Shown piece after piece: positions 44,573 to 53,865 of a stretch of DNA of 64,000 nt; positions within the stretch are counted from its first letter, which is position 1, and every line of letters begins with the position of its first letter. The notes beneath the pieces are model-generated. The model did no database searches and was not told where the DNA came from. It worked only from the letters and a program-made list of their open reading frames with translations. The stretch is from assembly GCF_023074185.1 (NCBI RefSeq), contig NZ_JADPKY010000054.1:30093-94092 (forward strand), written 5' to 3'. Both the position numbers and the translations under genes were made by a program. The DNA comes from Bradyrhizobium sp. 132 (GTDB lineage Bacteria > Pseudomonadota > Alphaproteobacteria > Rhizobiales > Xanthobacteraceae).

Positions 44573-46033
44573 GTGCGGCGCTTAACCCAGAAGGAAGCGG
44601 GCGCCTACTATACCCCCGACCCTGTTGTTTCGAGCCTGTTGCAGTGGGCGGTCCGTCTAGAGGACGACCGCCTGCTTGATCCGGCATGCGGTGACGGGCG
44701 CTTTATTGCCGGACACCGGAACGCCGTCGGCATTGAGCAGGATCTCCAGGCCACGCAGGTGGCAATGGCTCGGGCGCCCTGGGCGCTTGTCCATGAGGGC
44801 GATTTCTTCTCCTGGGCGGCCGAGACGGCCGAACGCTTCGAGTGCGCGGCGGGCAACCCGCCATTTATTCGATATCAGAGCTTCAATGGGGTGATTCGGG
44901 CCCGCGCAATCGCTCTTTGCGGGTCCCTTGGCGCGCACTTTTCGGGCCTGGCATCGTCGTGGGCACCCTTCCTGGTCTGCACTGCCTCACTCCTGAAGCC
45001 GGGCGGTCGAATGGCCTTCGTCGTCCCCGCAGAAATCGGACACGCACCATACGCCGCACCGCTCCTGGAGTTCCTGGTTGACCGGTTCAAGACAGTTCAT
45101 GTCGTAGCGGTCCGGAAGAAGCTCTTCCCGGAGCTCTCAGAGGACTGTTGGCTGCTATACACCGACGGATTTGAAGGCAGGACCCAGGAGATTAGGTTTT
45201 CGGTGCTTGATCACTTCCGCCCCTCCAGCCGCCCGCCCCGGGAGTTTGCGCGGGTCAGCGTTAAGGAGTGGCGCTCTGAGTGGAACCGCCGCCTGCGCCC
45301 CTACCTAATTTCTCAACACGGCCGGGAGCTTTACCGACACCTTGCGACGGGCTGCGACACACACCGCCTCGGGGAGTTGGCGAATGTCGGCATCGGTTAC
45401 GTCAGCGGCGCGAACGACTTCTTCCATCTGCGGCCAAGCGAAGCGGAAAAGTGGGATGTTCCCGGAAAACTCCTTCATCCGACCGTCCGGAATGGGCGTG
45501 CGCTCCCAGCTATACGCGTCACGACCGCCCTGGTTGAGCGTTGGAAGGCAAACGACGACCCAATACTGTTGCTCAAGTTGTCGAAGACGGACGATCTGCC
45601 GCGCAGCGTGCGGCGCTATCTCGACACCGATGCAGGCCGGGAGGCCCGCCAGGCGTACAAGTGTCGCGTACGCGATCCCTGGTATTCGGTCCCTGACGTG
45701 CAGGTGCCGGACTATTTTCTGTCGTACATGTCCGGGCTGGAGCCGAGCCTCGTCCGCAACGATGCTCAGTGCACGTGCACCAACTCCGTGCATAGTGTCC
45801 GGCTGAAGAGCGTATCCGCAAGACGCTACCTCGCGACGTGGGGAAGCGAGTTCGTGCAGCTCAGCTGCGAACTCGAAGGTCATCCGCTCGGAGGAGGAAT
45901 GCTCAAGCTTGAGCCACGGGAAGCGGCGCAGGTCGCGCTTCCTACGCGTCGTGCGATCGAGCGGGTGCCAGCAGCTGAAATCGCACAGGCCGTCCACACC
46001 CTGCGTACCTGGAGGCACTATGGCGAAAGCTGA
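44573..46033 (+). CDS. DNA adenine-N6 methyltransferase (type II-like)
   Basis: 486 residues from a GTG preceded by GAGGAGGAAGAG. Motif X (G-A-Y-Y-T-P-D-P-V-V) comes first, then SAM motif I, L-L-D-P-A-C-G-D-G-R-F-I-A-G-H at about 34-48, and the catalytic motif IV, N-P-P-F-I-R-Y, at 95-101. This is gamma-type order for adenine methylases. A C-terminal region of about 250 residues is the presumed target-recognition domain. The next gene overlaps its last 14 bases and is probably the cognate nuclease. The recognition site is unknown. Confidence 0.9.
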   Translation: MRRLTQKEAGAYYTPDPVVSSLLQWAVRLEDDRLLDPACGDGRFIAGHRNAVGIEQDLQATQVAMARAPWALVHEGDFFSWAAETAERFECAAGNPPFIRYQSFNGVIRARAIALCGSLGAHFSGLASSWAPFLVCTASLLKPGGRMAFVVPAEIGHAPYAAPLLEFLVDRFKTVHVVAVRKKLFPELSEDCWLLYTDGFEGRTQEIRFSVLDHFRPSSRPPREFARVSVKEWRSEWNRRLRPYLISQHGRELYRHLATGCDTHRLGELANVGIGYVSGANDFFHLRPSEAEKWDVPGKLLHPTVRNGRALPAIRVTTALVERWKANDDPILLLKLSKTDDLPRSVRRYLDTDAGREARQAYKCRVRDPWYSVPDVQVPDYFLSYMSGLEPSLVRNDAQCTCTNSVHSVRLKSVSARRYLATWGSEFVQLSCELEGHPLGGGMLKLEPREAAQVALPTRRAIERVPAAEIAQAVHTLRTWRHYGES

Positions 46034-47033
46034 CGCTTCGCCCTGCCGCTGGATTAGCGGACACCAGGCATTCAGAGAATTTGCGACACACGAGGGCAAA
46101 ACGCAAAGCGCCCGCCACATTAAGCCGCTCCACTGGTACATCGCGTGCCGTTTGGTGCTCGAAGGAGGATTCCATCCGAACGACATTACGCCGCGCCCGC
46201 CCTTCGTTGTCGAGACGAAGAAAGGGCGCAAGGGCCGCGTGCGCAATATTTTGAAGTATGATCCCAAAGAAGGTCGGGCCGGCGAGCAGGTTATCCTGGG
46301 CGGTCTCAAGACAAAGAACGTTGACGTCGTCGTAGATAAAAAGAGCGTCGGCCCCGTTCTCGCGATCTCATGCAAGGGCGTGACGAAGGCGTTCCGGAAT
46401 CTCACGAATCGCATGGAAGAGACGATCGGCGAATGCACAAATCTGCACATTACTTATCCGGCGATGGTCGTCGGATACTTCTCAATTCTGCGCGCGAACC
46501 GCACCATCGAAGATGCACTCGCAGCGCCCGATCTGGACGTAGAAGACACCCCAACTGAGGTCGAAGTCGAGTCTGACTCCGAACTCGAACCTACCGAACT
46601 GACGCCAAAGAAAGTCGAAACGCTAAAGGCTAACGACATCGCGATCCTGGAAGACGGAAGCATCGTCGAGGGTATCGTTCGTTTTCACGCTGCGCTCCGC
46701 GAAATGACGTCGCGCCGCGGTTTGCGCGACGAAATCAGCCGATATGAAGCCATGACAATGGCACTCATCGAACCTCGCGGGGACCAGGCGGGAGACGTCG
46801 TGAATTCCTTTCCGCCGGACGAGAGCCCGCTGCACTTGAGCCAATTCTTTGCGACCCTGTACCGGCGGTACGAAGAGCGATTTGTGCTCGGCGCCCCACT
46901 GCTGTCGGATCGAGGGATTACCAAGCGGCTCGACTGGGATCCGGACTCGCCGGTATTCTCGCGCCCAATGCCGGAAGCGAAAGGCTGGCCTGAGCTCGAT
47001 TTCGAGGCTCGCCTCGCGACGCCAGCTACCTAA
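46020..47033 (+). CDS. Probable restriction endonuclease partner
   Basis: 337 residues from an ATG inside the end of the methyltransferase gene (M-A-K-A-D-A-S-P). In the first third, K-T-K-N-V-D-V-V-V-D and, about 15 residues on, V-L-A-I-S-C-K-G-V-T-K fit a PD-(D/E)XK nuclease core (Asp then x-x-K), but Ser takes the place of the usual Glu/Asp. A Glu-rich linker (E-V-E-V-E-S-D-S-E-L-E) lies near 180-190, followed by a helical C-terminal half. I do not recognise a named family. The tight overlap with the methyltransferase makes nuclease the best call. Confidence 0.65.
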   Translation: MAKADASPCRWISGHQAFREFATHEGKTQSARHIKPLHWYIACRLVLEGGFHPNDITPRPPFVVETKKGRKGRVRNILKYDPKEGRAGEQVILGGLKTKNVDVVVDKKSVGPVLAISCKGVTKAFRNLTNRMEETIGECTNLHITYPAMVVGYFSILRANRTIEDALAAPDLDVEDTPTEVEVESDSELEPTELTPKKVETLKANDIAILEDGSIVEGIVRFHAALREMTSRRGLRDEISRYEAMTMALIEPRGDQAGDVVNSFPPDESPLHLSQFFATLYRRYEERFVLGAPLLSDRGITKRLDWDPDSPVFSRPMPEAKGWPELDFEARLATPAT

Positions 47034-47498
47034 ATCTGTGCCCGCTCGTTCGCGATGGGGGACGGAGTTTATGCGAGGCGAGCCATTCTTCCTTGAGAAG
47101 CCGCTAAACTAGTGGTTGCGAGCGCATCCGCGAGTCGTTCGTGATTTTGCTCACGTTGCCGCGGCTTAAGGGCAGCGTCTCACCGGAGCTTACTGGCAGA
47201 CGTTCGAAGCTCAGAAAAGCAATGTGCCTTCGTGTCCGGATCTCGCGGGCGTACGTCGCCTTGGGCCGGCCCCTTCTCTCCATACGTCTCGCTTTCTTCG
47301 CGGACTTTGTCGCCTGGTGTGAAGTTTACCACCGAGCCGACGGGATTTCTGTCCCTACAGACTAAGAGCCGGGATTTGTATCATTGGCTTTGCAAATATA
47401 CGAAAATCGATCTATAGTCGGCCGTTCGATTCAGGATCGCTGGGCATGAGCAATGATGTGCGGACTTAACCTATTGCGCGATTTTGGCGGAGTTTGAG
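47034..47498. other. Gene-poor stretch
   Basis: Lies between the restriction-modification pair and the next catabolic island. Its last 100 bases are more AT-rich than the flanks, consistent with a promoter for the rightward monooxygenase gene. No gene called. Confidence 0.4.
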
Positions 47499-48584
47499 AT
47501 GCGAGTTGCGATTTGTGGCGCCGGACTGGGCGGACTCTCTGCAGCTGTCGGGCTGAAGGCGTTGGGATTTGATGTAGCTGTGTTTGAGCGGTCTCCTGTC
47601 CTCAGGGCGACCGGAGCTGGTTTGATGCTTTGGCCGAACGGAGTGCGGGCACTATATGGCCTGGGACTGAAGGAGCAGATTGATGCCATTTCGGTCAAAA
47701 TCGAGCGCTACTATAACTATGACGCCATGGGCGATTTGCTCTTTGAGAAAGATACAAGTGACTGGCCCGCCAAATATAGTGCGTCGGCAATTGGAGTGCA
47801 TCGCTGGGCATTGAGCTCGATGTTAGCTGACTCATGCGGAACGGATCTCATACGGTTTGGTCATGAGGTCGCGTCTGTCGAGAGTGGCAGCGACAGAGCA
47901 GTTTGCCACTTCAGTAATGGCTCGAGCTATGAGGCCGACTTCATCATCGCTGCTGACGGAATTTTTTCAGCCGTCCGTCAGAAATTGGTAGGTGGGGTTC
48001 GTTTCCAACCCAACGAGCATCACGCATATCGTTGGCGCGCTATATTCAACCTTGAACAGCTAGACATAGATCCGGCAGCGCAGACCGGCTTTTACGCGCC
48101 GGGTGGATGGATCGCGTTTCTTCCCATAGGAAGTGGAAAGGCATACTGGTTTGGTTCAGTAAGTGGAGCAAAAAATCCGGACGAGTTCCTTGATTACTTT
48201 AGCTCTTGGACAAACACTCCTATTTCAAGGGCGTTTAGCTTCACCCCGAAGGATGCAATTATTCAAAGCTCTCTCGATGTTCCGGAAGGGCTGCCCGAAA
48301 AATGGACGCACGGCCGTATTACGCTGCTTGGGGATGCCGCGCATCCACCAGTTCCTGATCTTGCGCAGGGTGCCGGCCAAGCGCTCATTGACTCGCGAGT
48401 TCTGCGAGATGTCTTTGCCGAAACAAGGGATGTTGATGAGGCTCTCGCTACCTATGAACATAAGCGTCTCAAAGCCGCTTACTACGTGGTGAAATGCTCC
48501 CAGCAAGGAAGCTTCCTTGGACGCAACAAGGTAGACCCAATAGTAGTGCGCTATGAGCGCGAAATTGAAGCTATGGGCGTGTAA
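47499..48584 (+). CDS. FAD-dependent monooxygenase (UbiH/PHBH type)
   Basis: 361 residues. The dinucleotide fold C-G-A-G-L-G-G-L-S-A-A-V-G-L opens the protein. Next come A-D-G-I-F-S-A-V-R near 155, and L-L-G-D-A-A-H-P-P-V-P-D-L-A-Q-G-A-G near 280, the FAD-ribityl motif of group A aromatic hydroxylases. These hydroxylate an aromatic or heteroaromatic ring with NAD(P)H and O2. GGAG is seven bases before the ATG at 47499; a TTG upstream is less likely. It is the first gene of a rightward cluster with the amidohydrolase. A nitrogen-heterocycle substrate is an inference from the neighbours. Confidence 0.9.
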   Translation: MRVAICGAGLGGLSAAVGLKALGFDVAVFERSPVLRATGAGLMLWPNGVRALYGLGLKEQIDAISVKIERYYNYDAMGDLLFEKDTSDWPAKYSASAIGVHRWALSSMLADSCGTDLIRFGHEVASVESGSDRAVCHFSNGSSYEADFIIAADGIFSAVRQKLVGGVRFQPNEHHAYRWRAIFNLEQLDIDPAAQTGFYAPGGWIAFLPIGSGKAYWFGSVSGAKNPDEFLDYFSSWTNTPISRAFSFTPKDAIIQSSLDVPEGLPEKWTHGRITLLGDAAHPPVPDLAQGAGQALIDSRVLRDVFAETRDVDEALATYEHKRLKAAYYVVKCSQQGSFLGRNKVDPIVVRYEREIEAMGV

Positions 48585-48683
48585 GTCGTGCAAGCGTCCG
48601 ACTATCGATTTGCCGCTTCCTTACTGTGTTCGTGCTGTGGCCACGCGCCGCAACATCAGCTTTGAGTGACTGGGAGTGACACC

Positions 48684-49916
48684 ATGTGGGATGCAATCTG
48701 GGTCAACGGTCACCTAGCAACGATGGCGGACGAGGAAGGCTACGGAATCGTTGAGAACGGTGCGGTCGCGGTAGAACGTGGACGTATCGCATGGGTCGGC
48801 CGTAGCGATGCTCTCCCAAATACACTTCATGAGCATGCGACCGAAATTCACGACGTGGCCGGGGCTTGGGTCCTGCCTGGCCTCATCGATCCGCACACTC
48901 ATGTTGTCTACAGTGGCAACGGTCGCCGCGATTTTGGCATGCGGATCAGGGGGGCCGCCCGTGACGAGATTTATGGGTCTGGGGGCGGTGTCCCCGGGAT
49001 AGTCAATGCGACGCGAGCTTGTTCCGAGGAGGAGTTGTTCGCGACATCTTCGCGGCGCGTCCGCGAATTCATCGCGCATGGCGTCACCACGATCGAGAGC
49101 AAATCCGGTTTTGGTTTAGACCTTCAGACGGAGCTAAAGCAGCTACGTTGCTCTCGCGCACTACAACAGGATCTACCTGTCACGATCGTCTCCACATTTC
49201 TCGGCGCACATGGAGTTGCTCCGGAGTTCAAAGGGCGGCCCGATGACTATATTTCTTTCCTTATCGAAAAGGTGCTGCCCATCGCATTATCCGAAGGCCT
49301 TGTTGATGCGGTTGACGGATTCGTGGACACCATTGGTTTTAGTGACGCTCAAATAAGCCGATTGTTCGAAGCCGCACGAGCACACTCGATTCCGGTGCGT
49401 TTGCATGCGGACCAATATTCCGACGCGTCCGCCGGGGCGACAGCCGCCCGCCACAGAGCGCTCACCGCCGATCATCTCGAATATGCGTCCGAACAATCGA
49501 TCGTAGCGATGGCAGAAGCCGAGACTGTGGCAGGAATTCTTCCCGGCGCAAACTATACATTGCGAGAGACGCGCGTGCCCCCTATCGGATTGTTCCGCAA
49601 ACATAAGATAAAAATGGCTTTGGCTACCAACAGTAATCCCGTCAGTTCGCCCACAAATTCGCCAACCGCGATAATGAACCTTGCATGTACACTATTCCGC
49701 ATGACGCCAGAAGAGGCGGTACGCGGGTTCACTGTCAATGCTGCGTACGCGCTCGGCATGCAGAGGGAGCGCGGCGCTATCGAGGTCGGCAAAGCTGCGG
49801 ATTTGTCTTTTTGGGATATCGAGCATCCAGACGACCTTTCCTACCTTCTCGGCGCCAACCACTGCATCGGTGTTGTCAAAGGCGGAAGGCTGGTCTTCGA
49901 TAATCATGCCCGCTGA
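48684..49916 (+). CDS. Imidazolonepropionase-like amidohydrolase
   Basis: 410 residues, HutI-type. Metal-site blocks are G-L-I-D-P-H-T-H-V-V-Y-S-G near 65-77, E-S-K-S-G-F-G-L near 140-147, R-L-H-A-D-Q-Y-S-D near 241-249 and A-D-H-L-E-Y near 267. In HutI enzymes the last metal ligand is the Asp of T-D-x-N-P-G. Here that segment reads A-T-N-S-N-P-V-S-S-P, so Asn replaces Asp. The rest of the fold is intact, and no other histidine-utilisation gene (hutU, hutH) is nearby. It may open a different imidazolone-like or lactam ring. I do not name it hutI. Confidence 0.85.
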   Translation: MWDAIWVNGHLATMADEEGYGIVENGAVAVERGRIAWVGRSDALPNTLHEHATEIHDVAGAWVLPGLIDPHTHVVYSGNGRRDFGMRIRGAARDEIYGSGGGVPGIVNATRACSEEELFATSSRRVREFIAHGVTTIESKSGFGLDLQTELKQLRCSRALQQDLPVTIVSTFLGAHGVAPEFKGRPDDYISFLIEKVLPIALSEGLVDAVDGFVDTIGFSDAQISRLFEAARAHSIPVRLHADQYSDASAGATAARHRALTADHLEYASEQSIVAMAEAETVAGILPGANYTLRETRVPPIGLFRKHKIKMALATNSNPVSSPTNSPTAIMNLACTLFRMTPEEAVRGFTVNAAYALGMQRERGAIEVGKAADLSFWDIEHPDDLSYLLGANHCIGVVKGGRLVFDNHAR

Positions 49917-50500
49917 ACATGACCAGTAGCAACGCCGAAAGAAAGTGCACGAGCCAGCCAAACCCGCGAGGCATCACTTGAACAACTGCGCTACAGAGGC
50001 CGGCTGTACACCTGCAGAAAATGGCTGGCCAACTTGACTTCTGGTTTCGATCGTGGCGCGCAGGTCATTGCAGTTCTTTGACCGATATCGGGCCGCTTCG
50101 CACTTGCGGTTTTGAGGGCCATTTGGATGATGATGAATGGAATAGCATCGTCAGAGCCGAGGGACGGCATTGCGGTTGAAGCATTCGGCCGCGCAAACAT
50201 TGTTCCTCCTACTTGCTAAAAAGACGTGCTCGACGCAGGGAGGCAATCGCTACTACGACCCGCTGTAACGAAGCCACACTGTTCCCAGCACATGGCAAAG
50301 ACGGTGGCGGTAGCGATCTGGGTCGAACCGAAGCCCTGTTTGGAAATCTGAGTGGCTGCTAAGGCGAGGCTTCTGACGGTTGTTACTCATTCAAGTTCGA
50401 ACGGCGCGCCGGTGCGGCCGCAATGTCCCATGAAGTGATACAATAGCTTTGCTGGGGCTACCTGAGCGCAATTCTACTCACCACAGCGAAAGCACATCAC
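49917..50500. other. Gene-poor stretch between the amidohydrolase and peptidase genes
   Basis: About 580 bases. A minus-strand frame at 49991-50200 has no ribosome-binding site or pattern. No gene is supported. It may hold a promoter for the peptidase. Confidence 0.35.
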
Positions 50501-51667
50501 ATGAACTGGGACCGTTTGTTTCTTCGAAAGTTGGAGACAAAACTACCCGAAATTATCGAGCTTACCAAGGCTGCGGTTGACATCGACAGCGGCAGTTATG
50601 ATCGCGAGGGCGTCAATCGGGTAAACGACGTCTTCGAAAAAGCGTTGATAGCCGCCGGATTTAAGGTCGACCGGGAGATCAGGAAAGGCGCTGGCGATCA
50701 ATTGACAGCTCGTTGGGAGTCTGGTCGTCCGGGCCGGTCGATCCTTATCCTAGGTCATGCGGATACGGTTTGGCCCACAGGCACTGTCGAGGGCTGGAGA
50801 TTCGAGCAGAAGGATGGAGTTCTTACCGGACCCGGCGTCGGGGACATGAAGGTGTGCGTAGCCACGGCAATCGTGACCCTCCGCGAACTCTTCCAAATGG
50901 GCCTCGATGGTATCAAACGTGTGGTATTCTTGATTGTACCAGACGAGGAGGTCGGCAGCGACGCAAGCGCCGACTGGATCAAGACTGAGGCAAGAGCTGC
51001 GGATTTTTGTCTCACGCTTGAGCCTGCCAGGCCCAACAGAGGGCTTGTTATCGGTCGAGGAGCCACTGGTCATCTGAGGGTAGAGGCATTCGGTATCACA
51101 ACCCATGTCGGTAACAATAAGAAGGCTGGAGCCTCGGCGCTCTCGGTGCTCGCTCGTCTTGTAACCCGTCTTGAGGGCTTGAGCGATGATGAGCGTGGCC
51201 TAAGTGTTTCCGTCGGGTTGATGCACGGTGGGGAAGCCAGACAAGTGATGCCGGCAACTGCTTGGTTCGATGCCGACCTCCGGGCGCGGAACAAGGCAGC
51301 CACAGAAACCCTAATCGACAATATCGAGCGATGCATTTCGGAAGAGCTTGCCGCGGCTGATCCGAGAGTGACAATCAAACACTCTATCAGGATGCGACCG
51401 CCATTTGAAGAAGGCGACGGAAGCCGCTTTCTATTCCAGCTAGCCAAGGACACTGGTGCGGCACTCGCTATCGAAATGTTTCCGGTTTTCTCTGGAGGAG
51501 GTTCTGATGCCAGCTATGCCGCTTCGGTCGGTACGCCGACTTTGGACGGCCTAGGCCCGATCACGCATGAAATGTGCAGCAGGCGGGAGCGAACCGAAGT
51601 GTCCAGCATCACTGAACAAGGAGCGCTTCTAGCCGGTGTAATAAAGCGATTGTCGGCGCCGGCGTAA
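50501..51667 (+). CDS. M20-family metallopeptidase/deacylase (carboxypeptidase G2-like)
   Basis: 388 residues. Zinc-site blocks are L-G-H-A-D-T-V-W-P near 84-92, G-P-G-V-G-D-M-K at 109-116 and V-P-D-E-E-V-G-S at 146-153 (catalytic Glu and zinc Glu). A late H-E-M-C follows G-P-I-T. The dimerisation domain lies at about 180-300. M20 enzymes hydrolyse dipeptides, N-acyl, N-formyl or N-carbamoyl amino acids. In this cluster a deacylase or decarbamoylase step is plausible. YgeY, a peptidase of this family, neighbours YgeX (diaminopropionate lyase) in E. coli, a useful parallel. Confidence 0.9.
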   Translation: MNWDRLFLRKLETKLPEIIELTKAAVDIDSGSYDREGVNRVNDVFEKALIAAGFKVDREIRKGAGDQLTARWESGRPGRSILILGHADTVWPTGTVEGWRFEQKDGVLTGPGVGDMKVCVATAIVTLRELFQMGLDGIKRVVFLIVPDEEVGSDASADWIKTEARAADFCLTLEPARPNRGLVIGRGATGHLRVEAFGITTHVGNNKKAGASALSVLARLVTRLEGLSDDERGLSVSVGLMHGGEARQVMPATAWFDADLRARNKAATETLIDNIERCISEELAAADPRVTIKHSIRMRPPFEEGDGSRFLFQLAKDTGAALAIEMFPVFSGGGSDASYAASVGTPTLDGLGPITHEMCSRRERTEVSSITEQGALLAGVIKRLSAPA

Positions 51668-51880
51668 CGCAACTATCCTGCGGCTCGCACGTGTTTGACG
51701 CGTTTGTCTGACCGAACGTTCTGCTTTGGTATGTTATGACAGTCGCCGATCGCGTCGCTTAGTGGCGGGAACCAGGTTTCGAGCGGTGCCGGTGTGCCGC
51801 GAAGAAAAAACGTTGAAAGAGTCGATGCCGGCGGAGGTCGCCTCATTAGGTCCTCGAGCAACCATTAGCTGGGATTAGCA

Positions 51881-52645
51881 ATGCGGCTTATGAAAATTGC
51901 GCAGCAAGTCATTGATAGGGGTCTACCGATGTCGCAGCAGCAACCGGAATCTCTCGGCATTCTTAATTTGGAAAGAGGTTTGCCGCGGGGCACCGATCCA
52001 GTGGATCCGAGGCCTGGCCACCTGTTCTACCCGGGGACATTTGATTTCCCAATTGTTTCTGAGACGGTAGAGGGGGCATGGGCAGAAAACGTCATCCGCG
52101 GGGACCCTTCGTTGGAGGCCGCTTATATTGCCGCTGCGAAACGGTTGGTCAATCGGGGAGCGATTGCAATTAGCGCGAATTGTGGTTTCACAATCCGACA
52201 TCAAAAGGCGATTGCCGAAGCTGTCGATGTTCCGGTCGCAACCTCGAGCTTGCTCCTTCTGCCTGTCCTCCTTCGTCAACTTCCTCCGACTGGCAAGGTG
52301 GCCATCATCACCGCGGATTCGCAATGTCTCGGCGTCGACTTACTGGAAATCGATGACCCAGCCGACATTGAACGGGTCGTGATAGGAGGTGTGGAGGGCG
52401 GCCGGTTGTGGCAAAATGAGATGAGGCGCCCTCCTCCCCGCACGACGCCGGCGGATATCGAGTCTGATGTTCTGGAGTGCGTGCGGCGCATCCTTGAAAA
52501 GCACTCGGGTATATCCGCGTTGCTTTTCGAGTGTACCGCCTTCCCAACGGTTTCTTCCTCCATCCGTAGAGCGACGGGATTCCCGGTATACGACATAACC
52601 TCGCTATGCAGACTGACCTACTGGTCTGCAAGAAGTAGCGATTAA
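51881..52645 (+). CDS. Aspartate/glutamate racemase-family protein
   Basis: 254 residues; the start may be the ATG at 51881 or at 51929 (M-S-Q-Q-Q-P). The two reactive cysteines of the family are present: I-S-A-N-C-G-F-T near 105 and L-L-F-E-C-T-A-F-P near 220. The G-I-L-N-L-E-R-G N-terminus differs from classic racemases and is closer to the hydantoin-racemase/maleate-isomerase branch. It may racemise an amino-acid derivative or isomerise a carboxylate. It follows the M20 gene in the same direction and is convergent with the GntR regulator. Confidence 0.85.
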   Translation: MRLMKIAQQVIDRGLPMSQQQPESLGILNLERGLPRGTDPVDPRPGHLFYPGTFDFPIVSETVEGAWAENVIRGDPSLEAAYIAAAKRLVNRGAIAISANCGFTIRHQKAIAEAVDVPVATSSLLLLPVLLRQLPPTGKVAIITADSQCLGVDLLEIDDPADIERVVIGGVEGGRLWQNEMRRPPPRTTPADIESDVLECVRRILEKHSGISALLFECTAFPTVSSSIRRATGFPVYDITSLCRLTYWSARSSD

Positions 52646-52844
52646 TTTTGCGACGAGACGCGCGGCATCAACAGAGCAATGGGAAGTCGAGACTTGGAGA
52701 GCTCACAAACGCGACCATAAGCTTCGCACGATTGCGACGCGATGCGCCGGGGCAATAGTACGAACCGTAGAACACAATGCCTCGGTCGCCCCACCCTTAA
52801 CCGACATCGAGAGCCAATAGAGGAGCGGTCACGATAAACTGACT

Positions 52845-53582
52845 TCAGCCGGACGGTGAAGTTGGCTGAGGTAGGCGGATAGTGTAAAAATAGCGGTCCG
52901 CCCGGAAGTTTTCTCTGAAATACACTACCGGGAGTCCTTTGGAGTCTAAGAACAAGCGTTTAACGCAGAGGATGGGCGCATCGACAGGGATTTGCAATGC
53001 CGCGGCGAATTTAGTCCCGGCGACCAGCGCATCGATCTCCTGGTGCTCCTCCCAAATATTCTTGTCCACGATCTTGCGAAGCAGAGGCACAAAGAGGCCA
53101 GGGAATTCCCGAGCAGCTATCTTCTTTCCAACGTTGAGGGGAAAGAAAGCCTCAAGCACTACGAACGGTGACGTCTCAAGCATTCGAACCCGTCGCACTT
53201 CGTAAACGGTACTCGGTGCGCCGATACGCAAGGCACTCGCCACATCCCTCTCCGCCGTGACTTCGCCCTTCTGGATCACCACGCTCGTTGTTTCCAAACC
53301 GGCGATACTGAATTCTTCGATCGGTCCAGTTAGCCTATCGTCGGCCGGAGCGGCTGGTACAGCCCTGAGTATCGTGCCAACTCGCGGCCGGCGTTCGATG
53401 ACCCCCTCGGTGGCAAAAATCTTCATCACCTGCCGCACCGTGACTCGACTGACTCCGAACTCTGCCGCCAACTCCGACTCCGTTGGCAGGCGGTCGCCGG
53501 GCTGAAGCAGGCGAAGTCGCCGTCTTACGATCTCTCGAATTTGCAGGTATTTCGGAAAGGGATGGTAAGCGAAATCACTCAT
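52845..53582 (-). CDS. GntR-family regulator, HutC subfamily (UTRA domain)
   Basis: 245 residues. The winged helix at about 15-75 has G-D-R-L-P-T-E-S-E-L-A-A-E-F-G-V-S and then R-V-T-V-R-Q-V-M. The UTRA ligand domain (about 95-240) ends with P-V-V-Y-F-R-E-N-F-R-A-D-R-Y-F-Y, a common HutC ending. HutC regulators respond to pathway intermediates such as urocanate. Located between the rightward enzymes and the leftward transporter, it is a good candidate to control both. Confidence 0.92.
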   Translation of the reverse strand: MSDFAYHPFPKYLQIREIVRRRLRLLQPGDRLPTESELAAEFGVSRVTVRQVMKIFATEGVIERRPRVGTILRAVPAAPADDRLTGPIEEFSIAGLETTSVVIQKGEVTAERDVASALRIGAPSTVYEVRRVRMLETSPFVVLEAFFPLNVGKKIAAREFPGLFVPLLRKIVDKNIWEEHQEIDALVAGTKFAAALQIPVDAPILCVKRLFLDSKGLPVVYFRENFRADRYFYTIRLPQPTSPSG

Positions 53583-53865
53583 AAGGGCTTTGCAGAAATG
53601 ATGATCGTCATGCTCATCCGCATGCTAGCCCAATGATGCACAATCAGCCATAGCAGATCTCGTCTTCTGGACAGCTTTCCCCCTCGATCCAATTCAACGG
53701 AGGCAGGCTCACGAAGCGCAGAAGATGAGCCCCTCTATCAATTTCAAATGGGGATGCCCGCGAGAGGAGGCAGATAACGTCAGCCCGCAAGCAAATGCCA
53801 TTGCGTCTAGCTCGGGCGAAGAACTTCCATTCAGTAATAGACATTCTCATTCCGCAAAAGCGTTA

